A DNA stretch of 64,000 bases from an uncultured Halanaerobiales bacterium (GTDB lineage Bacteria; Bacillota; Halanaerobiia; Halanaerobiales; M55B127). The stretch is from contig CAJXKY010000002.1 in NCBI GenBank assembly GCA_913055675.1, positions 1-64,000 on the forward strand. Direction: 5' to 3'. Of this stretch, positions 35,179-44,655 are shown piece after piece. A program made the translations under genes and the position numbers. Below the pieces are notes generated by a model that saw nothing but the letters and a program-made list of their open reading frames with translations, was not told the DNA's origin and made no database searches. The stretch's first letter is position 1. Each line of letters starts with the position of its first letter.

Positions 35179-37021
35179 TCTCTATACCCCTATATTTTAT
35201 TAACTGTTCAGATAGTTGAGTTTGTTTTAAAAAGTAACCAACTAAATAATATGCTTCTTTCCTTGTAAGATTCTGATCTTTTTTAATATCATTGTTAAAA
35301 CCATCTGGAACATAATTTTCGACTGCTAAAATATTGAAATAATTTTCTTTATCAATTTCAGAAACTCGATGACTGCTTGCAGCCAATAGTAATCTATATG
35401 CATTTATTTTATCTAACTTCTTTAAAGTACTTATTGATTCTAAACCACCTGGAACCCAGTCATAAAGCAACTTCGAATTTCTTCTTTTCATACCTTTAAT
35501 TAATAATTGGGAAAATTCATACTCTGTAATTGAAGATTTTAATTTGAAATCATTATTATATCCCCCAATTAGCAAACCCAAATTGACGAGTTCTTTAATA
35601 TAGGGATAATAAATATCCTTTTCAATAATAGGATCATATTTGCGATAATTTTCTAAATCCAACTCCATATAGTCTTGTATTTTCTTAATCAAATTATTGC
35701 TATTGTTTAATTCTTTAAGATCGATATTATTTTCATTTGCTAATGAAGCGGCTTTACCAGCAACAGCTCCGCTATTCATACGTATTGGTAATACCCTACC
35801 ACTAGCAGCTGCTAAAGAACTCATTCCAGTACTGCGTGAAACAACCATTAAATTGTCAATATTAGTTGGAAGTAATGAACCAAATGGTATACCATAAACC
35901 GCCGGATTAAAAAGTACAAAACCCTGATATGCAGGATCTGATGCCTGATAATCAAGAGGATAAGTACCAAATACAACTGTATTCTCTTTTATCTTGTTTT
36001 CCAATAGATCTTCTGTTTTTAACATCTCTTCTGCAATAAGATGACGGGATTCACGTATATATAATTCTTCGGCCGGTTTATTTAAAGTGGCGTTTTCAAA
36101 ACCTCCTAAATTTTCTCGCAAAAACTGCAATACTTTTTTACTTTCCTTACGAGCTATTCGATATGCTTTTTCTTTTTGTGAAGTTAATAGAGGGTTATGA
36201 TTAAAAATTAAAAGGGCGTTAATTGAACCATGATAATTGCCATTATCATTTTCATTAAATATTATATTCAACCCTCTAAGCTTTATATTTTTGTTTTGGG
36301 GTTTATATAAATTGCCAATTTGTTTGAATCCATATGCATGACCGTTTTTTAAAAATGAAGGTCCAAATTTATTTTGCTGTATATCAATTTTTAATTTACC
36401 AAGATCAATATTATCAATATTTAAAACTAGTGTTGAAGCCATATATCGGTTATTTAAATTTATATCTGAACCGTAATTGAAAAAATCAGCTCCAGCTAAA
36501 TATGATAATTCAGCATCCTGTTCCGCATCTATATAGTATTCCCCTGAAATATTATAATTTTTTCCATCTTTACTTTTTAGTTTTATATTTTTTATTGAAT
36601 TATCATTTACTTCAACCTTTTTTACTAAAGTATTTCTAAGTATTTTAACATTTGCCTCATCTAACATATTATTAAAAACATTAGTAGCTTTCTGATAGGT
36701 AAAACTTTGTTTTTCTCCGATCCGTTTATACCATTCCTCAAACATCCCTCTATTAATTATATTACCTTTTTTATCAAAATTTAAATCCAGGTAGTTTAAA
36801 CCACCATAAGTCATTAAACCACCTGGATTATCTCTTTTTAAGATTAAGATAGTAGATAAACCATTCCTTGCTGCACTAACTGCAGCAAATACTCCGGATG
36901 GTTGTCCACTATATACTACTGCTTGAAAATCAGATTGAATATCTTTTTCTGCAAAAGCAGTAAAATTAAAAAGTAATATTAATAAAAATAATAAGATGAT
37001 TATTTTATTAGAAGTCTGCAT
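35171..37021 (-). CDS. Exported FAD-dependent oxidoreductase with SLH-like C-terminal segment
   Basis: A 616-residue protein with a signal peptide (hydrophobic stretch 7-20, cleavage near AFA at 24). Residues about 30-450 form an FAD-dependent oxidoreductase (FAD_oxidored type): YSGQPSGVFAAVSAARNG is a degenerate FAD loop, then DNPGGLMTYGGLNYLDL, YYIDAEQDAELSYLAGADF and MVVSRSTGMSSLAAASGRV. Near 475-510 the segment YYPYIKELVNLGLLIGGYNN then ITEYEFSQLLIKG resembles an S-layer homology repeat, suggesting wall or surface attachment. Substrate unknown. It overlaps the asnS end by 14 bp. Confidence 0.75.
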   Translation of the reverse strand: MQTSNKIIILLFLLILLFNFTAFAEKDIQSDFQAVVYSGQPSGVFAAVSAARNGLSTILILKRDNPGGLMTYGGLNYLDLNFDKKGNIINRGMFEEWYKRIGEKQSFTYQKATNVFNNMLDEANVKILRNTLVKKVEVNDNSIKNIKLKSKDGKNYNISGEYYIDAEQDAELSYLAGADFFNYGSDINLNNRYMASTLVLNIDNIDLGKLKIDIQQNKFGPSFLKNGHAYGFKQIGNLYKPQNKNIKLRGLNIIFNENDNGNYHGSINALLIFNHNPLLTSQKEKAYRIARKESKKVLQFLRENLGGFENATLNKPAEELYIRESRHLIAEEMLKTEDLLENKIKENTVVFGTYPLDYQASDPAYQGFVLFNPAVYGIPFGSLLPTNIDNLMVVSRSTGMSSLAAASGRVLPIRMNSGAVAGKAASLANENNIDLKELNNSNNLIKKIQDYMELDLENYRKYDPIIEKDIYYPYIKELVNLGLLIGGYNNDFKLKSSITEYEFSQLLIKGMKRRNSKLLYDWVPGGLESISTLKKLDKINAYRLLLAASSHRVSEIDKENYFNILAVENYVPDGFNNDIKKDQNLTRKEAYYLVGYFLKQTQLSEQLIKYRGIENE

Positions 37022-38399
37022 TACCGGGTGTCCTTGGGAAAGGTATTACATCCCTTATATTTTTCATTCCTGAAATGTACATTAATATTCTTTCAAAACC
37101 TAAACCAAAGCCAGAATGTGGAACTGTACCAAATTTTCTTAGATCTAAAAACCATTGATACTTATCAATATTCATATCCTCATTTTCCATTCTTTCTTTT
37201 AATACATCATATCTTTCTTCTCTTTGGCTACCTCCAATAATTTCGCCAACTTCTGGCACAAGACAATCAACAGCAGCTACAGTATCTCCGTCTTCATTTA
37301 TACGCATGTAAAAAGCTTTAATACCTCTTGGATAGTCAGTAACCAAGACTGGTTTATTGTAATATTTTTCTGTTAAATACCTTTCATGCTCTGTTTGTAA
37401 GTCCATACCCCATTCAACAGGAAATTCAAAGTCTTGCTCTGCATCTTTTAGAATTTCGATTGCTTTAGTGTAAGTTATCCTAGCAAAAGTTGAATTAATT
37501 ATACTTTTTAATGTTTCTTTTCGGCCCTCTTCAATATTATTATCAAAAAATTCCATTTCTTCAGCTGCTTCATCTAAAGCATATTCAAATAGATATTTTA
37601 TAAAGTCTTCTATGACATCCATCATTTCATCTAAGTTACAAAATGCCATTTCAGGCTCTATCATCCAAAATTCTGAGGCATGTCTAGTTGTATTAGAGTT
37701 CTCCGCTCTAAAAGTTGGACCAAAAGTATATACATCTCCCAAAGCAGTAGCCATAACTTCTGCTTCTAACTGTCCACTAACAGTTAAGCCAGTTTGTTCA
37801 CCAAAGAAATCTTCTTCAAAATTTACTTCCTCATTATCATTATGAGGAACATTATCAAGATCAAGAGTAGTAACTTTAAACATTTCTCCAGCACCCTCTG
37901 CATCACTAGCAGTAATTATTGGAGAATGAATGTATTGAAAACCTCTTTCTTGATAATATTTATGAATGGCGTTAGCCATCTTGTTTCTAAATCTATTAAC
38001 CGTACTAAAAGTTTTAGTTCTTGGTCTTAAGTGAGCAATTTCTCTTAAAAATTCAAAAGTATGTTTCTTTTTTTGCAAAATATAATTATCAGGAGCAGTA
38101 CCTATTATATCAATATCTTCTGCTTTCATTTCTATACTTTGTTCACGATTTGGTACTTCTTCTAAATAACCTTTTATTCTAACACTACTTCCTCTATTTA
38201 AATCATCCAATTCATATTTTGAAGGATCTAAAATTACAATCTGTAAATTTTTTAGTGTAGAACCATCATTAATTTCTAAGAATGCAATATTTTTAGATAC
38301 TCTTTTTGTCTTTACCCATCCTAATACTATTACATCTTGATAAGAATCAATATCACCTTGTAAAATTTTCTTGATTTTTGTTTTCTTGAAATAATCCAT
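37008..38399 (-). CDS. asnS: Asparagine--tRNA ligase
   Basis: A 463-residue class II synthetase. The N-terminal OB-fold binds the anticodon (VIVLGWVKTKRVSKNIAFLE). Motif 2 is FRAENSNTTRHASEFWMIEPE and motif 3 GFGLGFERILMY. TGLTVSGQLEAEVMA and the AsnRS-type acidic insert confirm asparagine over aspartate. AGGAGG lies 14 bases before ATG 38399, a rather long spacing. The downstream gene overlaps its last codons. Confidence 0.97.
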   Translation of the reverse strand: MDYFKKTKIKKILQGDIDSYQDVIVLGWVKTKRVSKNIAFLEINDGSTLKNLQIVILDPSKYELDDLNRGSSVRIKGYLEEVPNREQSIEMKAEDIDIIGTAPDNYILQKKKHTFEFLREIAHLRPRTKTFSTVNRFRNKMANAIHKYYQERGFQYIHSPIITASDAEGAGEMFKVTTLDLDNVPHNDNEEVNFEEDFFGEQTGLTVSGQLEAEVMATALGDVYTFGPTFRAENSNTTRHASEFWMIEPEMAFCNLDEMMDVIEDFIKYLFEYALDEAAEEMEFFDNNIEEGRKETLKSIINSTFARITYTKAIEILKDAEQDFEFPVEWGMDLQTEHERYLTEKYYNKPVLVTDYPRGIKAFYMRINEDGDTVAAVDCLVPEVGEIIGGSQREERYDVLKERMENEDMNIDKYQWFLDLRKFGTVPHSGFGLGFERILMYISGMKNIRDVIPFPRTPGNADF

Positions 38400-38490
38400 T
38401 GTTTTTTAAAGAACCTCCTATATATTTTTAATTAATTTTATACATTTCCTTATATATATTCTTGAATTTTATTTAAATACCTTTTAATAT

Positions 38491-38526
38491 ACGCAAAAAA
38501 ATATGGGATAAGAAAAATCTTATCCC
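38491..38526 (-). terminator. Terminator of the glycerol-3-phosphate operon
   Basis: On the minus strand GGGATAAGA, TTTT loop, TCTTATCCC (arms 38518-38526 and 38505-38513) is followed by ATATTTTTTTG. This is a standard intrinsic terminator just after the glpP stop codon. Confidence 0.88.
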
Positions 38527-38538
38527 CTTCAAATAGGC

Positions 38539-39105
38539 TTAATACCATAATTTATCTTCACTAGTAGAAACTGCAAATATACCATCTTCTATTAACTTAT
38601 CAACTTCTCTCTGAGATCTAATTAGACCACCTGCAATAAAAGGAATATCCATCTCAATGCTTAATTCCTTTAAAAAATGGGGTGTCATAAGACCAGGTAA
38701 TATTTCTACAGCATCAGGACGTACTTTTTTTAAACTTTTTATTCCATTTTTAATAGTGCCTGAATCTAATACGAATATTCTTTGTACTGTATATAAACCA
38801 ACTTTTTGAGCGTATTCAATTAAATTTCGATGGGTTGTTATAATTCCATCACACAAATTATTATCTGCAAGATAATTAACCGCTTCCCTATCGGAATTCA
38901 TTCCTTTCATTAAATCTAAATGTAAAAAAAGCATTTTATCGTGTGCTTTACATTTTCTTGCATAATCACTTAGTTTATTTAATTTAGCATTTAATAAAAA
39001 TACTGCTAAAACCTTACTATATAGTGCTTTTTCAAGTCTAGAATCATCACTAATACCGGCAATCACATTAAAGTCTTCGAAATATTCTTCGAGACTTTTA
39101 TCCAA
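38539..39105 (-). CDS. glpP: Glycerol-3-phosphate-responsive antiterminator GlpP
   Basis: A 188-residue TIM-barrel-like protein with LFLHLDLMKGM, CDGIITTHRNLIEYA, RIFVLDSGTIKNG, VEILPGLMTPHF and FIAGGLIRSQREVD, all typical of GlpP. In Bacillus it binds glycerol-3-phosphate and leader mRNA and prevents early termination of glp transcripts. Its possible targets here are the leader-like elements at 48726-48799 and 49934-49988 (inference). Start TTG 39105, eight bases after GGGGG. Last gene of the operon. Confidence 0.92.
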   Translation of the reverse strand: MDKSLEEYFEDFNVIAGISDDSRLEKALYSKVLAVFLLNAKLNKLSDYARKCKAHDKMLFLHLDLMKGMNSDREAVNYLADNNLCDGIITTHRNLIEYAQKVGLYTVQRIFVLDSGTIKNGIKSLKKVRPDAVEILPGLMTPHFLKELSIEMDIPFIAGGLIRSQREVDKLIEDGIFAVSTSEDKLWY

Positions 39106-39108
39106 TTT

Positions 39109-39483
39109 TCAAACCCCCGCTTTCTTGTCTATATTCCGAGTTGCTACTATATTCACTCCTGTATTTAAAATATCTTGAATTAAAACATCTCCGATTTTTA
39201 CAGGAGCTTTCACCTCTTTTTTAGCTATTATATTCATAGCTTTAATTAGAAGTGCTTTTGGGATGGGCTCAGCTGTTTTGACAGGAACTAATGGAAATTC
39301 ACCATTTTTTACTCTGATAGTTGTGGGTAATATTCTAGTTGGATTTTTATATTCATCAATAGCATATTTTTTACCAGTTGGACATTCATATCCTTCTATA
39401 TTAACTATTTCCTCGTTTTCGACTTCTACTGTAACTCGACACCCCTTTGGGCAACCAGTGCATATTATATCATTTTTTTCCAT
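39109..39483 (-). CDS. DUF1667 iron-sulfur-type protein
   Basis: About 124 residues. The N-terminal cysteines CTGCPKGCRV and C in YECPTGKKYA form a CxxCxxxC...C set like those of molybdopterin oxidoreductases, suitable for a [4Fe-4S] cluster. DUF1667 proteins nearly always accompany the GlpA-like and FAD oxidoreductase pair found next to it and probably form the third subunit of that anaerobic glycerol-3-phosphate dehydrogenase. The start is ATG 39483 after GAGGGTG; an upstream GTG is possible. Confidence 0.88.
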   Translation of the reverse strand: MEKNDIICTGCPKGCRVTVEVENEEIVNIEGYECPTGKKYAIDEYKNPTRILPTTIRVKNGEFPLVPVKTAEPIPKALLIKAMNIIAKKEVKAPVKIGDVLIQDILNTGVNIVATRNIDKKAGV

Positions 39484-40753
39484 TGGTTTCACCCTCTTTT
39501 TTTACAATAGAGACTTTAATTTCTTTCATATGGTCTTTTATAAGAGCGGTGGGGAGGTTTGCAGTAACCATTTCTCCCGGCATAACAATCTTTTTAGGAA
39601 AACTAACTATATTTTCATCTTTATATTTAAAGTTTACCTTTACATTCTCAATAGGTTTAGTAACTCTCATAAATATTTTAATAAAGTTTTTATCGCCAAA
39701 TTCGTACTCTATTTTTTGAGGAACTGTGTAAGTTACATTTCTATCTGGAGATATTTTTATTTTGGTTTTTCTTTTAGTTAAATTATCATTTAGATAATTA
39801 GCAGCAGCTTCACCAGCTATTTCTGCTTCTTCTGATACCCAATCAACTAAATCATGGACATGCAAAACATTTCCAGCTGCATATACTCCTTCTATATTTG
39901 TTTCTCTGTTTTCATTAACAAAAGTCCCGCCAGTAACTGGATGTAGTTTTAAATCCATTGCTTTGGTTAGTTCATTTTCGGGAATTAACCCTACAGATAA
40001 AAGTAACGTATCACAATTAACCCATTCTTCGCTTCCTTTTATGACATTAAAATCTTTATCCACTTGAGCTACTTGGACTCTTTTTAACCTTTCTTTTCCT
40101 TCTATTCGGGTAATTGTATGTTGTAATTTGAGAGGAATATCAAAATCGTCTAAACACTGGACTTTATTTCTTACTAGACCGGAAGAAAACGGCATGATTT
40201 CCAATACTGCTTTTACATCTGCGCCTTCTAACTTCATTCTTCTTGCCATAATTAGTCCGATATCACCTGAACCCAAAATAACTACTTTTTCTCCAGGCAT
40301 ATAGCCTTCAATATTAGTATATCTTTGAGCTGTACCAGCAGATAATATACCAGATGGTCGATCACCAGGAATTTTTATATTTTCTCTTGTGCGTTCTCTA
40401 CATCCCATAGCCAGAATTATTGTTTTCCCTTTTACTCTTATCACACCGTCTTTTCTATTTAATGCTGTTATAACCTTATTTTTATCCACATCCAAAACCA
40501 TTGTTTCAGTTAATACTTCTATATCGGTTTCCTTTAATTCTTTTATAAATTCAAAAGCATATTCAGGGCCAGTTAATTCTTGACCAAAATATTCTAAACC
40601 AAATCCATTATGTATACATTGAGGAAGTATACCACCAATATATTCATCTCTTTCTACTACGAGTATATCATCGATACCATTTTTTTTGGCCTCGAGAGCT
40701 GCAGCAATTCCAGCTGGTCCTGCTCCTATAACAACCATATTATATACTTTCAT
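39470..40753 (-). CDS. NAD(P)/FAD-dependent oxidoreductase, GlpA partner
   Basis: About 427 residues with two dinucleotide sites: VIGAGPAGIAAALEAKKNG at the N-terminus for FAD and VILGSGDIGLIMARRMKLEG near 155-174 for NAD(P). GCRERTRENIKIPGDRPSG and AGNVLHVHDLVDWVSEE are typical of the family that works with GlpA-like dehydrogenases and DUF1667. It likely carries electrons from glycerol-3-phosphate to a further acceptor. Start ATG 40753, six bases after AGGTG. Confidence 0.9.
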   Translation of the reverse strand: MKVYNMVVIGAGPAGIAAALEAKKNGIDDILVVERDEYIGGILPQCIHNGFGLEYFGQELTGPEYAFEFIKELKETDIEVLTETMVLDVDKNKVITALNRKDGVIRVKGKTIILAMGCRERTRENIKIPGDRPSGILSAGTAQRYTNIEGYMPGEKVVILGSGDIGLIMARRMKLEGADVKAVLEIMPFSSGLVRNKVQCLDDFDIPLKLQHTITRIEGKERLKRVQVAQVDKDFNVIKGSEEWVNCDTLLLSVGLIPENELTKAMDLKLHPVTGGTFVNENRETNIEGVYAAGNVLHVHDLVDWVSEEAEIAGEAAANYLNDNLTKRKTKIKISPDRNVTYTVPQKIEYEFGDKNFIKIFMRVTKPIENVKVNFKYKDENIVSFPKKIVMPGEMVTANLPTALIKDHMKEIKVSIVKKEGETNGKK

Positions 40754-42251
40754 TTTTATCACCTACATTATCTTCCTCATTAATATCTTTTATAATTAAT
40801 TCTTTAGACTTAGCTTTTAATATTTTAGAGTCCCTACCTTTCTTGGTCACTTCTAAAGGATCAATATCTAATTGATTAGACAAAATATTTAAAATTCTAG
40901 GTCCGCAAAAGCCTGCCTGACATCGACCTGAACTAGCCCTTGTTCTTCTTTTTATAGCATCTATCGTTCTTGCTGGAACTGGACGATGAATAGCATCTAT
41001 AATTTCTCCTCTGCTTACATGTTCACAGCGGCATATTATTTCACCATAGTCTTCATTTTTTTCTACTACATTTTGCCATTTTTCAACTTCATCATTTTCT
41101 TCATAGCGATGATAGTGGGGATAACTAGGATTATTTTCTATAAAATCATCTTTTAATTTAATTTCCATATTATTATTTTTAAAGTATTGATTAACCATCT
41201 CTGTTATCTTCTCTGCAATAGCTGGAGCAGAGCTTAAACCAGGTGATTGGATTCCAACCAGATTAATCAATGCTTTTTTATTTTCTGAAAAACCAATATG
41301 AAAGTCATTAGATGGTAATGAAGCTCTTAAACCAGAAAATGAAGTTATTATCCCATCTTCAGGAACAGAGGGAACTAATTTTTTTGCCCCTTCAAATACT
41401 TTTTCTAATCCATCTGAAGTAGTAGAGAAATCATTTTTATCATCTATAATATTTGCATTAGGCCCTATAAGAAGATTACCATGTACGGTAGGTAAAACCA
41501 AAATACCTTTTGACTTTTCAGTTGGCATTGGAAACAAAGTATTGTTCACTAAATCTCCATGTACTTTATCAAATAAATGGTATTCACCTTTTCGAGGAGT
41601 GATTTCAAACTTATCTCCTGCCATTTTAGCAACCTTATCAGAATAAAGTCCGGCTGAATTTATTACTAAATCGGCTTGATAATTACCACGGTTTGTAATA
41701 ACTCCTGTTACTTTCCCTTCTTTTATTATTAGATCTTCAACTTCTGTATTTAATAATACTTCGGCACCGTTTCGAACTGCATTATCTGCATAACCAATTG
41801 TTAGTTCATAAGGAGATATTATACCTGCACTAGGAGCATATAATGCATATTGAGCTTTTTTATTAATATTGGGTTCTTTTTTAAATAACTCTTCTCTATT
41901 GAGAATTTCTAACCCTTCAATTCCATTCTTTTCTCCATTTTCCTTTTTTACTTTGAGTTTCTTTAAATCTTCATCATTGAAGCCTACGACTAGAGAACCA
42001 TTTCTTTTAAAAGGTACTTTTAAATCTTCACAAAGTTGATCATAAGTAGGATTCGATTTAACATTCATTGTACCCTTTAAAGTATTGGCATCTGCATTAT
42101 AACCAGCATGTATAATCCCGGAATTAGCCTTACTGGTTCCATCTGCAACATCGGGTTCCTTTTCTAATAATTTTATATCAATATCATACCTAGATAATTC
42201 TCTTGCAATCGCAGCTCCAATTACACCTGCTCCAATTATAATAATTTGCAC
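40740..42251 (-). CDS. glpA: GlpA-like anaerobic glycerol-3-phosphate dehydrogenase
   Basis: A 503-residue flavoprotein: FAD loop IIGAGVIGAAIARELSRYD at the start, the DAO-type HAGYNADANTLKG near 50, TPRKGEYHLFDK near 220, and a C-terminal BFD-type [2Fe-2S] domain (CRCEHVSRGEI ... CQAGFCG, about 415-460). It oxidises glycerol-3-phosphate to dihydroxyacetone phosphate. With the next two genes it forms the three-part set common in anaerobic Firmicutes. Start GTG 42251. It follows the glycerophosphodiesterase gene by 12 bp. Confidence 0.9.
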   Translation of the reverse strand: MQIIIIGAGVIGAAIARELSRYDIDIKLLEKEPDVADGTSKANSGIIHAGYNADANTLKGTMNVKSNPTYDQLCEDLKVPFKRNGSLVVGFNDEDLKKLKVKKENGEKNGIEGLEILNREELFKKEPNINKKAQYALYAPSAGIISPYELTIGYADNAVRNGAEVLLNTEVEDLIIKEGKVTGVITNRGNYQADLVINSAGLYSDKVAKMAGDKFEITPRKGEYHLFDKVHGDLVNNTLFPMPTEKSKGILVLPTVHGNLLIGPNANIIDDKNDFSTTSDGLEKVFEGAKKLVPSVPEDGIITSFSGLRASLPSNDFHIGFSENKKALINLVGIQSPGLSSAPAIAEKITEMVNQYFKNNNMEIKLKDDFIENNPSYPHYHRYEENDEVEKWQNVVEKNEDYGEIICRCEHVSRGEIIDAIHRPVPARTIDAIKRRTRASSGRCQAGFCGPRILNILSNQLDIDPLEVTKKGRDSKILKAKSKELIIKDINEEDNVGDKNESI

Positions 42252-42263
42252 ACTACCATCTCC

Positions 42264-42998
42264 TTACTCCAATTTCATACCTGTTAACAAATTGCGTGCT
42301 TTTACTGGATAATTAGTTATTATCCCATCAACATTGTATTCAATCATTTTATTTAAATCATATTTTTCATCAACCGTAAATACATTTACCTTTATACCTT
42401 GTTGATGACATTTTTCAATAACTTCTTTATTTACTAAGTTATAATATAGATGTAAATATTCTGCTCCTAAATTTATAGCATATTCCCAAGGATTGTATAA
42501 TCTTGCATAAAAAAGTGGAGCTATTTTGATATTATTATTTAAATCTTTTATTATTTTTAATGATTCATGGTTAAAAGAAGATATTATTATTTCACTTTCA
42601 AAATCAAACATTTTTATACTTTTTAAAACTTCATCTTCAATACCTTGGTTTATATTATAGCCTTTTTTGATTTCAATATTTATGATATTAAAATCTTTTA
42701 TTATTTCTAAAGCCTCGGTTAGAGTTAATATTTTTTCATCTTTAAATGATTCATCAAAATAACTACCAAAATCATATTCTTTTAATTCTTTTAAACTAAA
42801 ATCTTTTATAAAACCTTTTCCTTTTGAAGTTCTATCAATTGTGGGGTCATGAATTACTACCACTTGATTATCGGCAGTTAAATGAACATCTAATTCGATG
42901 CCATCTGCTTGATCTTTGCTTGCCTGTTTAAAAGCTTTTTTTGTGTTTTCAGGGGCAGCCTTAGATGAACCGCGATGTGCGATGATATTAATTCCCAA
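42264..42998 (-). CDS. Glycerophosphodiester phosphodiesterase
   Basis: About 244 residues, a GDPD TIM barrel: IIAHRGSSKAAPENT with the catalytic histidine at the start, DGIELDVHLTADNQVVVIHD with the metal ligands, and INIEIKKG later. It has no signal peptide and so acts inside the cell, splitting imported glycerophosphodiesters into glycerol-3-phosphate and an alcohol such as choline or ethanolamine. The start is TTG 42998, eight bases after AGGAG; the GTG at 43007 overlaps that site. Confidence 0.92.
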   Translation of the reverse strand: MGINIIAHRGSSKAAPENTKKAFKQASKDQADGIELDVHLTADNQVVVIHDPTIDRTSKGKGFIKDFSLKELKEYDFGSYFDESFKDEKILTLTEALEIIKDFNIINIEIKKGYNINQGIEDEVLKSIKMFDFESEIIISSFNHESLKIIKDLNNNIKIAPLFYARLYNPWEYAINLGAEYLHLYYNLVNKEVIEKCHQQGIKVNVFTVDEKYDLNKMIEYNVDGIITNYPVKARNLLTGMKLE

Positions 42999-43009
42999 AA
43001 CATTCACTC

Positions 43010-43807
43010 CTATATAAGTTTATTAAGATCTTTTACTGATTCAACGACAAAATCCGGTTCTATAGTTGAATCTACAAGATCAGATCGCTTAGTTTCACCA
43101 GATAAAACTAAGATACTATTAATTCCACTTGTTTCAGCCATTTTTATATCAGTATACAATCTATCCCCCACCATACTAATATTTTTTCTTTCTACATTAA
43201 ATTCTTTTGATATATACTTAATCATTAATTCATTAGGTTTACCAACAACTACTGGTTCTTCATTAGTCGATGTTTTTAATAAGTTTATAATAGCACCACA
43301 ATCCGGCATAGATTCATTGTTTTCTAAGGGACATACTTTATCTGGATTTGTAGCATAATATTTTACCCCATTATTGATTAAATAATGAGCATCCCATAAC
43401 TTTTGATAGGTTAAAGTTGTATCAAAACCTAGAACCAGATAATCAACATTTTTATTTCTATTATCGACTACATTAAAACCATAATCTTTAAAAACCTTTT
43501 CCAATGATTTAGTGCCAACTATATAAACATCATTTTCATCTTTATTTTTTATCTCTTTGATATGAGAAGCGGTAACTTCTCCTGAACTAACTATATATTT
43601 TTGTTCTACATCAATACCCAATTTTGATAACTTATTTTTATAATCACTGGTATTTTTAGAAGAATTATTAGTTAAAAATGTATAATCTATATTCTTTTTG
43701 TTTAATTTTTCTATTAATTCAAGTGATCCTTTAATTAGGGTATTACTTAGATAAATTGTCCCATCCATATCAAATATAAATAACTCAGTATTTTCAATCT
43801 TATCCAT
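43010..43807 (-). CDS. HAD-IIA-family phosphatase (NagD/AraL-like)
   Basis: A 265-residue hydrolase with the nucleophile motif FIFDMDGTIYLS at residues 10-21, TFLTNNSSKN near 44, KPNELMIKYI near 185 and GDRLYTDIKMAE near 208. This HAD subfamily dephosphorylates small sugar or glycerol phosphates. Here, between the Ugp transporter and the glycerophosphodiesterase, glycerol-phosphate or a related ester is a likely substrate. Confidence 0.88.
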   Translation of the reverse strand: MDKIENTELFIFDMDGTIYLSNTLIKGSLELIEKLNKKNIDYTFLTNNSSKNTSDYKNKLSKLGIDVEQKYIVSSGEVTASHIKEIKNKDENDVYIVGTKSLEKVFKDYGFNVVDNRNKNVDYLVLGFDTTLTYQKLWDAHYLINNGVKYYATNPDKVCPLENNESMPDCGAIINLLKTSTNEEPVVVGKPNELMIKYISKEFNVERKNISMVGDRLYTDIKMAETSGINSILVLSGETKRSDLVDSTIEPDFVVESVKDLNKLI

Positions 43808-43827
43808 GGTTTAACTCCTTAATAGTA

Positions 43828-44655
43828 TTATTTTTCAGGTTCAATTAAGCCCTGAACAAAACTTCTTTGTAGATAAAGAATAACTCCTAATGGTGGAATC
43901 ATTGTAAATATAACAACTGGCATTATCTGATTCCATTTAGGTAAAGCTGTACCACCTTTTGGTATGACTGCCTCTATACCTAATTGTACTACATTCATAT
44001 TTGGATTTGTTGTTATAATTAGAGGCCATAAATATTGATTCCAAGCCCAAATAAATAAAATAACAAATAGAGCGGCAATATTTGTCTTAGCAATAGGTAT
44101 TAAAACTTTAAATAAGAAAGTCAAAGGACCGCCGCCATCTACAATAGTTGCTTCAGCAAGTTCTCGGGGTACCGACATGAAAATTTGTCTTAGTAAAAAA
44201 GTACCGGTAGCTGAAGCTATCATGGGGAAAATTAGTCCCTGATAACTATTAATCCAGCCAAAAGAACTCACAACTTCATAGGTAGACATTATCCTAACAG
44301 GAACAGGCATCATTAAAGTTAAAAGTGTTATAAAGAAAATAAAGTTTTTAAACCTAAAATCAAAATAAACAATTGCAAATGAAGTTAATATCGATAAAAA
44401 TATCTTTCCAAAAGTAGTAAATAAAGCGAAAATCAAACTGTTTATAAGAAGTCTACCAAGATTCACACTATTCCAGGCATGACTGTAATTAGCCATTAGA
44501 TTAGTTCCTGGTAATAATTTAGGCGGCATAGAAAAAACTTCTTTAAAACTTATAGAACTTATGACAAAAGCATAATAAACTGGAAATATAACAATAATTA
44601 CTAATACAATTAATAATAAATGATTTAAGAAACTCTGGAATTTAGTCTTATGCAT
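43828..44655 (-). CDS. ugpE: Sugar/glycerol-phosphate ABC transporter permease UgpE-like
   Basis: A 275-residue inner-membrane protein with six helices. The MalG-type EAA loop is ELAEATIVDGGGPLTFLFKVLIP near 185-207. It pairs with the permease whose gene overlaps it by eight bases. The neighbouring phosphodiesterase, GlpA and phosphate genes point to glycerol-3-phosphate or glycerophosphodiesters as the cargo. Confidence 0.9.
   Translation of the reverse strand: MHKTKFQSFLNHLLLIVLVIIVIFPVYYAFVISSISFKEVFSMPPKLLPGTNLMANYSHAWNSVNLGRLLINSLIFALFTTFGKIFLSILTSFAIVYFDFRFKNFIFFITLLTLMMPVPVRIMSTYEVVSSFGWINSYQGLIFPMIASATGTFLLRQIFMSVPRELAEATIVDGGGPLTFLFKVLIPIAKTNIAALFVILFIWAWNQYLWPLIITTNPNMNVVQLGIEAVIPKGGTALPKWNQIMPVVIFTMIPPLGVILYLQRSFVQGLIEPEK

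Noticed and set aside
36990-37240. Short plus-strand frame opposite the asnS end
   Set aside because: It lies wholly antisense to asnS and has no ribosome site.
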